Shown: positions 43,815 through 51,931 of the stretch, one piece after another
Position numbering within the stretch: the stretch's first letter is position 1
How the letters are laid out: each line of letters starts with the position of its first letter
Assembly (NCBI GenBank): GCA_943846735.1
Contig: OX044364.1
Location: 248,001 to 312,000, forward strand
Length of the DNA: 64,000 bases
Reading direction: 5' to 3'
Source: CAJQLB01 sp905479065
GTDB lineage: Bacteria > Bacteroidota > Bacteroidia > Flavobacteriales > Flavobacteriaceae
Position numbers and translations under genes: made by a program
The notes under the pieces: generated by a model
The model's input: only the letters and a program-made list of their open reading frames with translations
What the model was told of the DNA's origin: nothing
Databases searched by the model: none

Positions 43815-44761
43815 TGAAAGGAAGTATATTTTCAAGTTTGGTTTCTATAACCAATGGCTTACATAGAGATGATAGACAGGAAAAGGATTTTAAATACTTA
43901 TTGTCATATTTTAAATTGAACCAAAAAGCTAATAACGCAGTTTTTAAAGTAAACTTTAAAAAACCTTTAAATGCGAAAAAAGAATACTATCAAAAGCTAA
44001 TATTTAATAAAACAGAAAATACAGTAGAATCATTTGCGAAGGAATTTCCTAAAAATGCAACTACACCAGAAAATAAATACAGCTATACCATTCTACTTAA
44101 TAAATTTGATAAGTACTTAAATGACATTGCAACTTATATCAATAAAAGAGGTATAACGACAGATTTAAATAATGATGACAATTATATCATAAACTACTTA
44201 AAAGTATCTGTAATAAGGTTGTATGCTGAACTACAAGAGCAATACGGACAGTTTTCGGAAAAAACAAAATTCTCAATTGCTGAAATTGCTGAAAAATACT
44301 TTAATGATGAAACTTTTGATGTTAGCTTAATAGAAAAGAACACCACAAAAAAAGTTGCTACCAAAAAAACATCAAAAGCTAAAGCAAAACCCAAGACCTC
44401 TTTTGGATATAAAAGCAATGATACCTCAACCTTGCTAACTATACTTAAACAAGTAAATCTAAAAATCGATTTGTTAGATAACCGCACAACTGTTGAACAG
44501 TTGCACCAATTGTTATTAGCAAAAGATTTTGCAAATACAGAATCGCAAATTTATCTTCAATGTGAAACTACACAGTTTAGTTACCTTGTAACAAAACTTA
44601 AACCATTTTTTAATGGTTTCAATCCTACCTCAATAGAACGTTCTGGAAAATTTGTTACTAAAACAGGTACGCTATTAAAGGCGAATAATCTTCACAAAAA
44701 CAAAGTTCACAACCCAAAAGAAAAGGAAGAAATAGATAAAATCATCCAACAACTGCAATAA
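43814..44761 (+). CDS. Element protein of unknown function
   Basis: This 315-residue soluble protein is coupled to the integrase by a one-base overlap. A helical N-terminal half is followed by a Lys/Thr/Ala-rich linker (KKVATKKTSKAKAKPK) and a conserved-looking C-terminal region (LKIDLLDNRTTVEQLHQLLLAKDF; FSYLVTKLKPFFNGFNPTSIE; SGKFVTKTGTLLKANNL). The C-terminal half resembles an unnamed domain frequent in Bacteroidota mobile elements. No catalytic motif is seen. A role in element maintenance or recombination is possible from position only. Confidence 0.6.
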   Translation: MKGSIFSSLVSITNGLHRDDRQEKDFKYLLSYFKLNQKANNAVFKVNFKKPLNAKKEYYQKLIFNKTENTVESFAKEFPKNATTPENKYSYTILLNKFDKYLNDIATYINKRGITTDLNNDDNYIINYLKVSVIRLYAELQEQYGQFSEKTKFSIAEIAEKYFNDETFDVSLIEKNTTKKVATKKTSKAKAKPKTSFGYKSNDTSTLLTILKQVNLKIDLLDNRTTVEQLHQLLLAKDFANTESQIYLQCETTQFSYLVTKLKPFFNGFNPTSIERSGKFVTKTGTLLKANNLHKNKVHNPKEKEEIDKIIQQLQ

Positions 44762-44763
44762 AA

Positions 44764-44794
44764 AACAGTAAGAATAGTAAGAAGCCTTACTGTT
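44764..44794. repeat. 9-bp inverted repeat with GTAAG/CTTAC copies
   Basis: AACAGTAAG (44764-44772) and CTTACTGTT (44786-44794) are perfect complements around a 13-base loop. A further GTAAG and two more CTTAC copies lie nearby. It follows a stop codon without a T-run, so it could be an operator for the HTH proteins downstream or a factor-dependent terminator. Confidence 0.5.
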
Positions 44795-44846
44795 GTCTTA
44801 CCCTTGTTTTACACTCTTACTAAAATCGGAAAGCCAATTTTGAACC

Positions 44847-44881
44847 TTTGTCCTGTTCTTGAAAACCAAGAATGACATTTG
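44847..44881 (+). promoter_or_regulatory. Candidate promoter of the HTH-primase operon
   Basis: TTTG (44847-44850) and GACATTTG (44874-44881, one mismatch to TAnnTTTG) lie 23 bases apart, 40 bases before the ATG at 44922. The spacing is slightly long, so the call is tentative. Confidence 0.35.
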
Positions 44882-44921
44882 GCCAGATGTCCATTTACTA
44901 TATACTAAAATTTTATTAGTT

Positions 44922-45221
44922 ATGGACGAAATATTAGAACGTCTCAAAATTATCGAACAGCACGTTTTAGACAGAAACATTATCGTAAAAAACGTATTGA
45001 GTTTTAACGAAGCGTGTAAGTTTTTGGAATTATCACAATCCCATTTATATAAACTTACAAGCACAGGAACCATTCCACATTATAAACCGAATGGTAAGAA
45101 AATTTATTTTAACAGAGTTGAATTAGAACAATGGTTATTAAGTAACCGTGTTGATTCACAAGACGAAATCGAACAGCAAGCTGCCGATTACCTAATTAAG
45201 AAAGGAGCGGTGAAGTTATGA
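44922..45221 (+). CDS. Excisionase-like HTH protein 1
   Basis: This 99-residue protein has an N-terminal coiled region (MDEILERLKIIEQHVLDRN). Its winged-helix HTH of the excisionase/MerR type is VLSFNEACKFLELSQSHLYKLTSTGTIP, followed by KPNGKKIYFNRVELEQWLL. ATG 44922 is used; the frame is open from 44859 but lacks a matching start. It heads the HTH-HTH-primase operon and overlaps the next gene by 4 bases. It may be an excision factor or an operon regulator. Confidence 0.8.
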   Translation: MDEILERLKIIEQHVLDRNIIVKNVLSFNEACKFLELSQSHLYKLTSTGTIPHYKPNGKKIYFNRVELEQWLLSNRVDSQDEIEQQAADYLIKKGAVKL

Positions 45222-45514
45222 CAGAAATAATCGATTTACTCTTAACGCTCTCGCAAGATGTTAAGGACTTAAAAGCACGTATCGAATTGTTGCGACAATC
45301 GAGAGCAGAAGTATTAAAAGATACGTGGATAGACAATCAAGATGTATTGCAGACCTTACATATAAGTAAGCGAACACTACAAACTTTAAGAACAAATGGC
45401 ACTTTACCTTATAGCAAAGTAAAAGGTAAATTTTACTATAGAGTTGCTGATATAGAGCAATTGCTTCAAGACAACTACTACAACCATAATTTCAAGCGAG
45501 ATGGAAATAAGTAG
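45218..45514 (+). CDS. Excisionase-like HTH protein 2
   Basis: This 98-residue paralogue-like protein has a helical N-terminus (IDLLLTLSQDVKDLKARIELL) and an HTH (WIDNQDVLQTLHISKRTLQTLRTNGTLPYSKVKGKFYYRVADIEQLL). The paired HTH genes in front of a primase are a common arrangement in Bacteroidota elements. It is linked to its neighbours by ATGA overlap upstream and a 14-base overlap downstream. Confidence 0.8.
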   Translation: MTEIIDLLLTLSQDVKDLKARIELLRQSRAEVLKDTWIDNQDVLQTLHISKRTLQTLRTNGTLPYSKVKGKFYYRVADIEQLLQDNYYNHNFKRDGNK

Positions 45515-46409
45515 AGAAGCAATTTTAGACAAAACACATTATGGTTTAAAAATCTATGCCTATGTGTTGAGACAGTATTATCCTAATCAAACAGTCCTTT
45601 CTGTAAAAGGAAGGGACTGCGGGATAACTCGAAACCCTTTTAATGGTGGTAAAGAAACCTTACGGATTCATATTGATGGTATAATAGCAACACATCGAGA
45701 TACAGAATTAGAAGCCTTTAAAGGTGATGTATTCGATTTTGCACAATATCATTTTAGAATTACCAATGAAGAAGAATTATTCCAAAAGATAAATCAAGAG
45801 TTACATCTAAATTTAGAAATAAAAGAGAAAGACGAATTAGAATGGCTTAATGAACCAGACAATACCTGGTATGTCAACTGTAGCTTTTTCAAAGCACCTG
45901 TTCGCAATGTGTTTCCTTCGGAATCCTTGCGATTACATCAAGTATTTGCATTAATCACAAGTAATAAATACAAAAAGATTACTGAAGAATTAAGAGCAAT
46001 TACCAATGTAAAAGAAGCACGTAAATTCAAAGCGAATCGCTTTGATTACGTAACACTTTCAGGAACATTTGAAAAACGTAGCGATAAAAATTTGCTAAAG
46101 CATTCTAATTTATTAACCATTGATTTTGACCATTTAGAGAATCTACAAGAGTTAAGAACGCAACTCTTAAATGATGAATATTTTGAAACCGAAATGCTAT
46201 TCATATCACCATCTGGTGATGGTTTAAAATGGATTATTAGAATAGATGTTTCAGAGGTAACACATTCAGAATATTTCACAGCAGTAGCAAATTACATTAA
46301 ACACAATTATAACATTGAGGTTGACCAGTCAGGTAAAGACGTTTCCAGAGCGTGTTTTTTACCATACGACCCAACAGCCTTTTTACATAAAAGACATCAA
46401 ACATTATGA
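45501..46409 (+). CDS. BT4734/VirE-N-like primase protein
   Basis: This 302-residue protein shows features of the archaeo-eukaryotic-like primase domain found in Bacteroidota elements: LLTIDFDHLENLQ (metal-binding Asp), MLFISPSGDGLKWIIRID and NIEVDQSGKDVSRACFLPYDP. A separate N-terminal part (residues 1-110; VLSVKGRDCGITRNPFNGG) precedes it. It overlaps the DUF3987 gene by 4 bases. Together the two probably give the element its own replication start. Family assignment is from memory of these motifs. Confidence 0.75.
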   Translation: MEISREAILDKTHYGLKIYAYVLRQYYPNQTVLSVKGRDCGITRNPFNGGKETLRIHIDGIIATHRDTELEAFKGDVFDFAQYHFRITNEEELFQKINQELHLNLEIKEKDELEWLNEPDNTWYVNCSFFKAPVRNVFPSESLRLHQVFALITSNKYKKITEELRAITNVKEARKFKANRFDYVTLSGTFEKRSDKNLLKHSNLLTIDFDHLENLQELRTQLLNDEYFETEMLFISPSGDGLKWIIRIDVSEVTHSEYFTAVANYIKHNYNIEVDQSGKDVSRACFLPYDPTAFLHKRHQTL

Positions 46410-48157
46410 GTAAAACATTTAATCCAAAAGATTGGTTAGAAGTTCCTAAAGAGCAACCTCAACCAAAAAACAATACAGCAACAACCAATGTTGTTGCTGT
46501 TGCTGATACAGGCATTGAATCCTACATTTCGGCAATAGAGCAATCAGGTACAGACATAACAGGAAGTTACGCTATTTGGAGAGATTTAGGCTTTGCTTTA
46601 GCAGAAGAATATGGAGAAACAGGAAGAGATTATTTCCATCGTATAAGTAAAAATTATGCAGGTTACGATGCTAAAGAGTGTGATGCACAATTCGATAAAT
46701 GCTCAAACGCAAAAGGACACGGAATTACAATTGCTACCTTTTATCACTATGCACATCAGTCAGGTGTCAAACCGACTAAACTACAAAACAACAACGAAGT
46801 TGCAACAAAGGTTGTAACTGTAGTTGACACACCAAATGAATCTATGCCAACAATACCAGAAAAGGTATATGAGAATTTGCCACAGTTTTTACAACAAGTT
46901 GTAAACCCTGCTATTGGACAGGAAGAAAAAGACATTTTATTGTTAGGTGCATTAACAGCATTTAGTGCGTGTTTTCCTAAACTCTTCGGGATATATGACC
47001 AACGTAAAGTGTTTTGTAATTTATATCTATTTGTAACTGCACCTGCATCTGCAGGTAAAGGAAGGCTTAACCAAATTAAAAATTTAGTAGAGCCTGTTCA
47101 CAAATTAAAACGAGAACAAGCCAAAGTATTAAAGCAACAATTTCAATCAGAAAACGCTACTTACAATATGTACAAAGGCAAAGATGAAAACTTGGAAAAA
47201 CCGAGTAAACCGCCAGAGCGAATGCTGTTCATTCCTGCTAACAATAGTGTAACAGGCGTATATCAATTAATTTCTGATAATAAAGGCAGAGGTTTAATTT
47301 TTGAAACCGAAGGCGATACGTTAGCACAAGCCTTTAAAAGCGATTATGGTAATTATTCCGATGGTTTTCGTAAAGCCTTTCATCACGAAACTATAAGCTA
47401 TTATCGCAGAACAGATAGAGAATATGTAGATATTGAAAAACCGTGTTTATCAACAGTATTATCAGGTACACCTAAACAAGTGGCGACTCTAATACCCAAC
47501 GCAGAAAATGGTTTGTTTAGTCGTTTTATGTTTTACTATATGAATATTAAACCAACTTGGAAAAACGTATTTCAAAACAGCAATAAAGTAGGTTTAGATG
47601 ATTACTATAACCAATTAGGTAGCGAGTTTTTAGAACTGTATAAAACGCTTAAAAATAACCCAGAGATTGAAATACGATTAACCACAAGCCAACAACAGCA
47701 ATTCAATACGTTTTTTGAATCCTTACAAACCAAATACATCAACCTACAACCCGAAGAATACATTGCAACAATAAGGCGGTTAGGCTTAATTGCATTTAGG
47801 ATAATGATGCTATTCACAGCATTCCGCATTATGGAAGATGGTGATGTAAACACAACTAAAGAATGTGAGGATATAGATTTTGAAAACGCTATAACCATAA
47901 TTTCAATTTTAGTGAAGCACAGTAGTAAAGTATTTAATGATTTACCAATAGAGCAGAGAGCAACCAAACGTTCAAATAGAAAAGAACGCTTTTTAGAAAG
48001 TTTGCCAAAGCAATTTAGCAGACAAGAGTATTTAGATTTAGCCACAAAACAGAACATCCCACATAAAACCGCAGAAGGTTATATTACCAAATTTGTAGAA
48101 GCAGGATTAATTCACAGAGAAGCACACAATAACTATTCAAATCCTGCAAAGACGTAA
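46406..48157 (+). CDS. PriCT-2/DUF3987 replication protein
   Basis: This 583-residue protein has an N-terminal PriCT-2-like primase C-terminal domain (WRDLGFALAEEYGETGRDYF; DFDKCSNAKGHGITIATFYHYA-like, residues 40-130). A DUF3987 ATPase-like region follows, with a P-loop variant TAPASAGKGRLNQI and LIFETEGDTLAQAFKSDYGN. The end is a helical, HTH-like tail. DUF3987 proteins often sit after a primase on integrative elements and plasmids and probably act as replication helicases or loaders. A long inverted repeat begins 4 bases after the stop. Confidence 0.8.
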   Translation: MSKTFNPKDWLEVPKEQPQPKNNTATTNVVAVADTGIESYISAIEQSGTDITGSYAIWRDLGFALAEEYGETGRDYFHRISKNYAGYDAKECDAQFDKCSNAKGHGITIATFYHYAHQSGVKPTKLQNNNEVATKVVTVVDTPNESMPTIPEKVYENLPQFLQQVVNPAIGQEEKDILLLGALTAFSACFPKLFGIYDQRKVFCNLYLFVTAPASAGKGRLNQIKNLVEPVHKLKREQAKVLKQQFQSENATYNMYKGKDENLEKPSKPPERMLFIPANNSVTGVYQLISDNKGRGLIFETEGDTLAQAFKSDYGNYSDGFRKAFHHETISYYRRTDREYVDIEKPCLSTVLSGTPKQVATLIPNAENGLFSRFMFYYMNIKPTWKNVFQNSNKVGLDDYYNQLGSEFLELYKTLKNNPEIEIRLTTSQQQQFNTFFESLQTKYINLQPEEYIATIRRLGLIAFRIMMLFTAFRIMEDGDVNTTKECEDIDFENAITIISILVKHSSKVFNDLPIEQRATKRSNRKERFLESLPKQFSRQEYLDLATKQNIPHKTAEGYITKFVEAGLIHREAHNNYSNPAKT

Positions 48158-48160
48158 TTA

Positions 48161-48217
48161 AGGATTTTAAGGATTTAGGGATATGGTTAAATGACTTCCT
48201 TAAATCCTTAATATCCT
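48161..48217. repeat. 21-bp inverted repeat after the replication gene
   Basis: Arms at 48161-48181 and 48197-48217 match in 19 of 21 positions around a 15-base loop. The AAGGAT unit itself recurs twice within the arm. There is no T-run at its end. It could be a transcription barrier between the replication and defence modules, or a protein-binding/origin site of the element. Confidence 0.65.
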
Positions 48218-48276
48218 CACTATCTGTTAATAACTACTTATATCTTTTTCTTTTCCTTTAGTTTCCTTTACTTAAA

Positions 48277-48300
48277 TTAGACAAAATTTGACAAGTCTAA
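48277..48300. promoter_or_regulatory. Possible operator of the XRE gene
   Basis: TTAGAC (48277-48282) and GTCTAA (48295-48300) form an inverted repeat with a 12-base centre, 11 bases before the XRE start codon. The centre carries an ATTTGACAAG stretch. The placement fits autoregulation by a dimeric XRE protein. The arms are short, so confidence is low. Confidence 0.4.
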
Positions 48301-48311
48301 ATAATTCTATT

Positions 48312-48605
48312 ATGGAGTTTGGGGAGTACATACGCTCATTGCGTGAAAAACGCAATTTGCTATTAAGGGAAATGGCTGCAAACCTAAATATGGACGTTGC
48401 CTATTTAAGCAAAATAGAACGAGGAAATCGGATGGCAAGACGTGAACAAGTAGTTGCATTCGCCAAAACATTAAAAGAAGACGAAAACGAATTAATTAAG
48501 TTATGGATGTCCGAACAAATTGTACTAATGCTTAAAAATGAAAAAGAACGTACGGAAATCCTCAAAATAGCTAAAGAAAAAATTAGTAAGATTGATGAAA
48601 ACTAA
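48312..48605 (+). CDS. XRE-family HTH regulator
   Basis: This 97-residue protein starts MEFGEYIRSLREKRNLLLREMA. Its lambda-repressor-type HTH is EMAANLNMDVAYLSKIERGNRMARREQVVAFAK, and the tail is charged and helical. A TTG frame start at 48288 would lie across the candidate operator, so ATG 48312 is preferred. Regulators of this type often precede restriction or other defence genes in Bacteroidota. Here it is 6 bases ahead of a small gene and heads the Argonaute module, so it probably controls that module's expression. Confidence 0.82.
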   Translation: MEFGEYIRSLREKRNLLLREMAANLNMDVAYLSKIERGNRMARREQVVAFAKTLKEDENELIKLWMSEQIVLMLKNEKERTEILKIAKEKISKIDEN

Positions 48606-48611
48606 ATAAAT

Positions 48612-48935
48612 ATGGCAACAGAAGAAATAAAAGCAATGCGTTTGGAAGCATTTTTAAATAGAGCATATAATTTGGATAAAAGAATTAAAAGACCTTCAAA
48701 AGGAGAATACTATTCACTTACCAGAGCAGAAGAAAAAGGAAACCAACAAAAAGAACTTAAAATTCTACAAGAAAGAATAGAACAAGCTATTGAAGTGTTT
48801 TTTAAACAATCCATTGACTATAAAACGGAAGAGAGTTTAAAAATTTTAGGCTCATTAAATGCACAAACCAATAACAGTAATGATATAAGTTTAGTTATTG
48901 AAAAAGGATTAAAAATAACAGAGCAATTCAAATAG
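48612..48935 (+). CDS. Small unknown protein of the Argonaute module
   Basis: This 107-residue soluble protein is mainly helical by eye (MRLEAFLNRAYNLDKRIKR; ELKILQERIEQAIEVFFKQSI). It has many Lys and Glu and no recognisable catalytic motif, signal or membrane segment. It sits between the XRE regulator (6 bases) and the Argonaute gene (31 bases) on the same strand. It could be an accessory subunit, an inhibitor of the module, or unrelated element DNA. I do not recognise a family. Confidence 0.6.
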   Translation: MATEEIKAMRLEAFLNRAYNLDKRIKRPSKGEYYSLTRAEEKGNQQKELKILQERIEQAIEVFFKQSIDYKTEESLKILGSLNAQTNNSNDISLVIEKGLKITEQFK

Positions 48936-48966
48936 ATTTTATGTAAAACTGAAAATTACAATACCA

Positions 48967-51081
48967 ATGCAAGAACACCTCAAAACGAACATACTTAACT
49001 TTAAATGGCCTAATAGTGCGCCTACCATTTATTTATCTTTAGAGGATATGGAAGGTAGCCATCCCATACATAAATCTAAATTTTCAAGGCAGATTAAAGA
49101 GGTGTTTCCAGATGCAAACTTATCTAACATAGACCAAATATTTACAACATTTACAACAGAAATACCAGATGCACCAAGCATTAAGCTAAATTTAGTAGAT
49201 GGTAGAGAATTAAGAATATACAAGCAATTCCTTAAACATCAATTAAGAAGCTATTTTAAATCTAAAGACTATATAGTAGTAAAAAACTTCGTTGGTGATG
49301 TACAAGTGTGGATGCCTTCAAAAAAAGGGAATACAGCAGACTATAACCTCTACTATAAATTTTCATTTAAGATACAGTTTGCAAAACTCACAGACTTACC
49401 AGAGTTAATTGTATCATACGATGGTACTTCAAAAGTCCTTACAACATCGGTTAAGGATATAGAGGATTCAGAGTTTATAAAACGTTGTGTATATGGTCAA
49501 AAAACGTTCAATTACCAAATGGACCTCGATACAGAGGAAAAAGAAGAATTTTACAATGCTATTCAGTTTGAGCAAGCATACCCAATTTTTAATTTGTCAT
49601 TAGCACGAGCATTAGATATACCTATTGAGGAACCTATAAGACCAATTAATAAATACCAAAAGTATGTAGCACTCATTAATAATTTCGCTATCAATTATCT
49701 ATTTACAGAAGATTTTAAAGCCCTATTTCCATTTAAGACTGATACGTTTATTGATGTGCCACTCAATCGTATTAATCATATCGACCCACAAGTAGGATTG
49801 TTAGAATTTGGTAAAGACCAATACGGTAACAAGAAAACCCATTTAGTGCCTAAATTGGCAATGAATAATCTTAATCCTTATAAAAGACCAAACAACCAAA
49901 ATATTAAGTTTTTCTTTGTGTACCACACCTCACATAAAGAAGCAATTAAAACCTTTTACAACAACCTTAAAACTGGTGTTACCTCTCAAAAAAAATATTT
50001 TAAAGGCATTGAGGCTTATGTAAACATTAAGGCTTCAACGTCTAAAGAACATTTTATTGAGTTTACCAACGAAAACAACCCAATACCAGAAATAGTTGAA
50101 AAGTTAGAGAGCTTAACCTTCGACCACGATAATGTACGTTATGCGGCGTTCTATTTAAGTCCTTTCGATAAGTTTACACCAAATCCCGAAGACCGAGACA
50201 TCTATATTCAAATCAAAGAACTCTTTTTAAACGAAGGCATTGTTACACAAGTTGTAGATTATGAAAAAATGGTGGTCAATATTGAGAACCAATACAACTT
50301 CCAATTTTCATTACAAAATATGGCATTGGCAATTCACGCCAAATTAGGTGGTGCACCTTGGAAACTCGCAGTAACTGACAAAAAAGAGTTAGTAATCGGT
50401 GTTGGTGCATTTACCAATCAAGGCGAAAACAGACGTTACATTGCAAGTGCCTTTAGTTTTCAAAACAATGGCTTATTTAGAAAGTTCGAGTATTTTGACC
50501 AAAGCGAAACAGACCTGTTAGCAGGTAGTATATGCAAAGCCATTAGAGATTTTACATCCGTTGCAGAAGCAGATAAAGTAGTCATTCACTTCTATAAGGA
50601 AATGAGTTACGAGGAATTAAAACCTATTATAAGAGGGATGCACACATTAGGGTTAAAAATACCTTTGTACATTCTAAATATCAATAAAACAGAAGCAGAA
50701 GATATTATTGCTTATGACCTTAATTGGAACAAAAAACTAATGCCATTAAGTGGCACTTACATACGAATAAGTGAAAATCAATTCCTCTTGTTTAATAATG
50801 CACGTTACCCTGCTAATTCACAGCGATACACAGATACAGATGGTTATCCGTTTCCAATAAAAATTAAGGTAAGTAGTCCAGATGAAGATGCTTTTGAAGA
50901 TGCAGACGTGGTGTTAGAGTTATTAACACAAGTGTATCAGTTTAGCAGATTGTATTGGAAATCACTTCGACAACAAAATGTACCTATCACCATAAAATAC
51001 CCAGAAATGGTAGCACAAATAGCACCACGATTTAATAATGGTGTTCCAGATGATGCTAAAGATGCGTTATGGTTTTTATAA
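48967..51081 (+). CDS. Prokaryotic Argonaute, long form, PIWI catalytic residues apparently lost
   Basis: This 704-residue protein has the MID-PIWI layout of Argonautes. The MID segment is DIYIQIKELFLNEGIVTQVV (Lys417, Gln428), followed by NMALAIHAKLGGAPWKLAV (Lys459), which matches the guide 5'-phosphate pocket and the hallmark KLGGxPW. PIWI begins ELVIGVGAF, where active enzymes have G-x-D; the Asp is Gly480. The second site, normally HRDG, reads VVIHFYKEM (540-546). LTQVYQFSRLYWKS and VPITIKYPEMVAQIA are the C-terminal PIWI helices, and the chain ends LWFL, as Argonautes typically do. The N-terminal 390 residues can hold N and PAZ-like domains. It is probably a non-cleaving, long-B-type sensor that needs a partner effector. 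Confidence 0.82.
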   Translation: MQEHLKTNILNFKWPNSAPTIYLSLEDMEGSHPIHKSKFSRQIKEVFPDANLSNIDQIFTTFTTEIPDAPSIKLNLVDGRELRIYKQFLKHQLRSYFKSKDYIVVKNFVGDVQVWMPSKKGNTADYNLYYKFSFKIQFAKLTDLPELIVSYDGTSKVLTTSVKDIEDSEFIKRCVYGQKTFNYQMDLDTEEKEEFYNAIQFEQAYPIFNLSLARALDIPIEEPIRPINKYQKYVALINNFAINYLFTEDFKALFPFKTDTFIDVPLNRINHIDPQVGLLEFGKDQYGNKKTHLVPKLAMNNLNPYKRPNNQNIKFFFVYHTSHKEAIKTFYNNLKTGVTSQKKYFKGIEAYVNIKASTSKEHFIEFTNENNPIPEIVEKLESLTFDHDNVRYAAFYLSPFDKFTPNPEDRDIYIQIKELFLNEGIVTQVVDYEKMVVNIENQYNFQFSLQNMALAIHAKLGGAPWKLAVTDKKELVIGVGAFTNQGENRRYIASAFSFQNNGLFRKFEYFDQSETDLLAGSICKAIRDFTSVAEADKVVIHFYKEMSYEELKPIIRGMHTLGLKIPLYILNINKTEAEDIIAYDLNWNKKLMPLSGTYIRISENQFLLFNNARYPANSQRYTDTDGYPFPIKIKVSSPDEDAFEDADVVLELLTQVYQFSRLYWKSLRQQNVPITIKYPEMVAQIAPRFNNGVPDDAKDALWFL

Positions 51082-51090
51082 AAGAATGAT

Positions 51091-51822
51091 ATGTCAAGAT
51101 TAAGAAGAAAAGAAACGCTTGCATCGATAATGGGATTTGGTTTTATCCATTTTGAGTTCCATCTTATTGAAGATTATATGAATCATATGGAAACTCATTT
51201 TGAAATGGAATTGAAAAACATTGAGGTTGAATATGATAATTTTCAAAATTCCAAAGAGGTAGATAAATCAGAATATTCAGAAGAATATTTAGACCACATA
51301 CAAGATTCCTTTATTGACAATGTGTTTATGTTTAATGATGTTTACATCAAAAATTATAGAAACGCTCAAATCATACAACTGTATTCTTTTTTTGAAGATG
51401 TTTTAAAACGTGGCTGTGATAGGTTCGCATCATATAAACAAACAGACTATAGAGTAGATGACCTAAAGGGTAACAATGATATTGATAAAGTAAAAAAGTT
51501 CTTAAAACAGTCCGCTAAAGTTGATTTTTCGATACTAAATCCTGAATGGAGTTTTATTGATAATTTTAGACAAGTACGTAATTTAGTTGTACATCACAAG
51601 GGGATAATTAAAAACAACGATACTGTTAACAATAGCGATAGAAAGTTCAACAATATTAAGAGTTTTAGTGATAATAGGTTTACTCTAAAACAATATGTGT
51701 CTTCAGAAAATAGGTTTGAAATAGTATTTGATAATCCAGAGTTTTTTAAAGAGATAATTAAGAATATAGAAAGTTTATTAGATAAAATAGGAAGTAAAGA
51801 AATGCCATTAAACGAAGTATAA
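51091..51822 (+). CDS. HEPN-like protein, candidate RNase partner of the Argonaute
   Basis: This 243-residue, mostly helical protein starts 9 bases after the Argonaute stop. NFRQVRNLVVHHKG contains Arg163-Asn-x3-His168, the R-x4-H motif of HEPN ribonucleases, in the usual place near the end of a helix. An upstream helix (YRNAQIIQLYSFFEDVLKRGCD) fits the other half of the four-helix bundle. No membrane segment or signal is seen. HEPN proteins are metal-independent RNases or toxins in many defence systems, but some family members are inactive. The function is inferred from motif and neighbour; the coupling to Argonaute is a hypothesis. Confidence 0.65.
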   Translation: MSRLRRKETLASIMGFGFIHFEFHLIEDYMNHMETHFEMELKNIEVEYDNFQNSKEVDKSEYSEEYLDHIQDSFIDNVFMFNDVYIKNYRNAQIIQLYSFFEDVLKRGCDRFASYKQTDYRVDDLKGNNDIDKVKKFLKQSAKVDFSILNPEWSFIDNFRQVRNLVVHHKGIIKNNDTVNNSDRKFNNIKSFSDNRFTLKQYVSSENRFEIVFDNPEFFKEIIKNIESLLDKIGSKEMPLNEV

Positions 51823-51914
51823 AAAATACCTTCTAAAATGGGTAAATGGTGATTTATCTAATTTTCTAACCACTAAACTTCTGTTAAACAAAATTAACAT
51901 ATATTAAATTTTTA

Positions 51915-51922
51915 TACCTTTG
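51915..51922 (+). promoter_or_regulatory. Promoter -7 box of the heavy-metal operon
   Basis: TACCTTTG at 51915-51922 matches TAnnTTTG and lies 10 bases before the ATG at 51932. The upstream element is poor. It marks a new transcription unit separate from the Argonaute module. Confidence 0.5.
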
Positions 51923-51931
51923 CAAATAGAT

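Noticed and set aside
50949..50960. TTGTATTGGAAA inside the Argonaute gene equals the last bases of mnmE, as a possible right attachment site.
   Set aside because: Only 12 bases match, it lies inside an intact coding frame, and element-type cargo continues beyond it. Chance is more likely.
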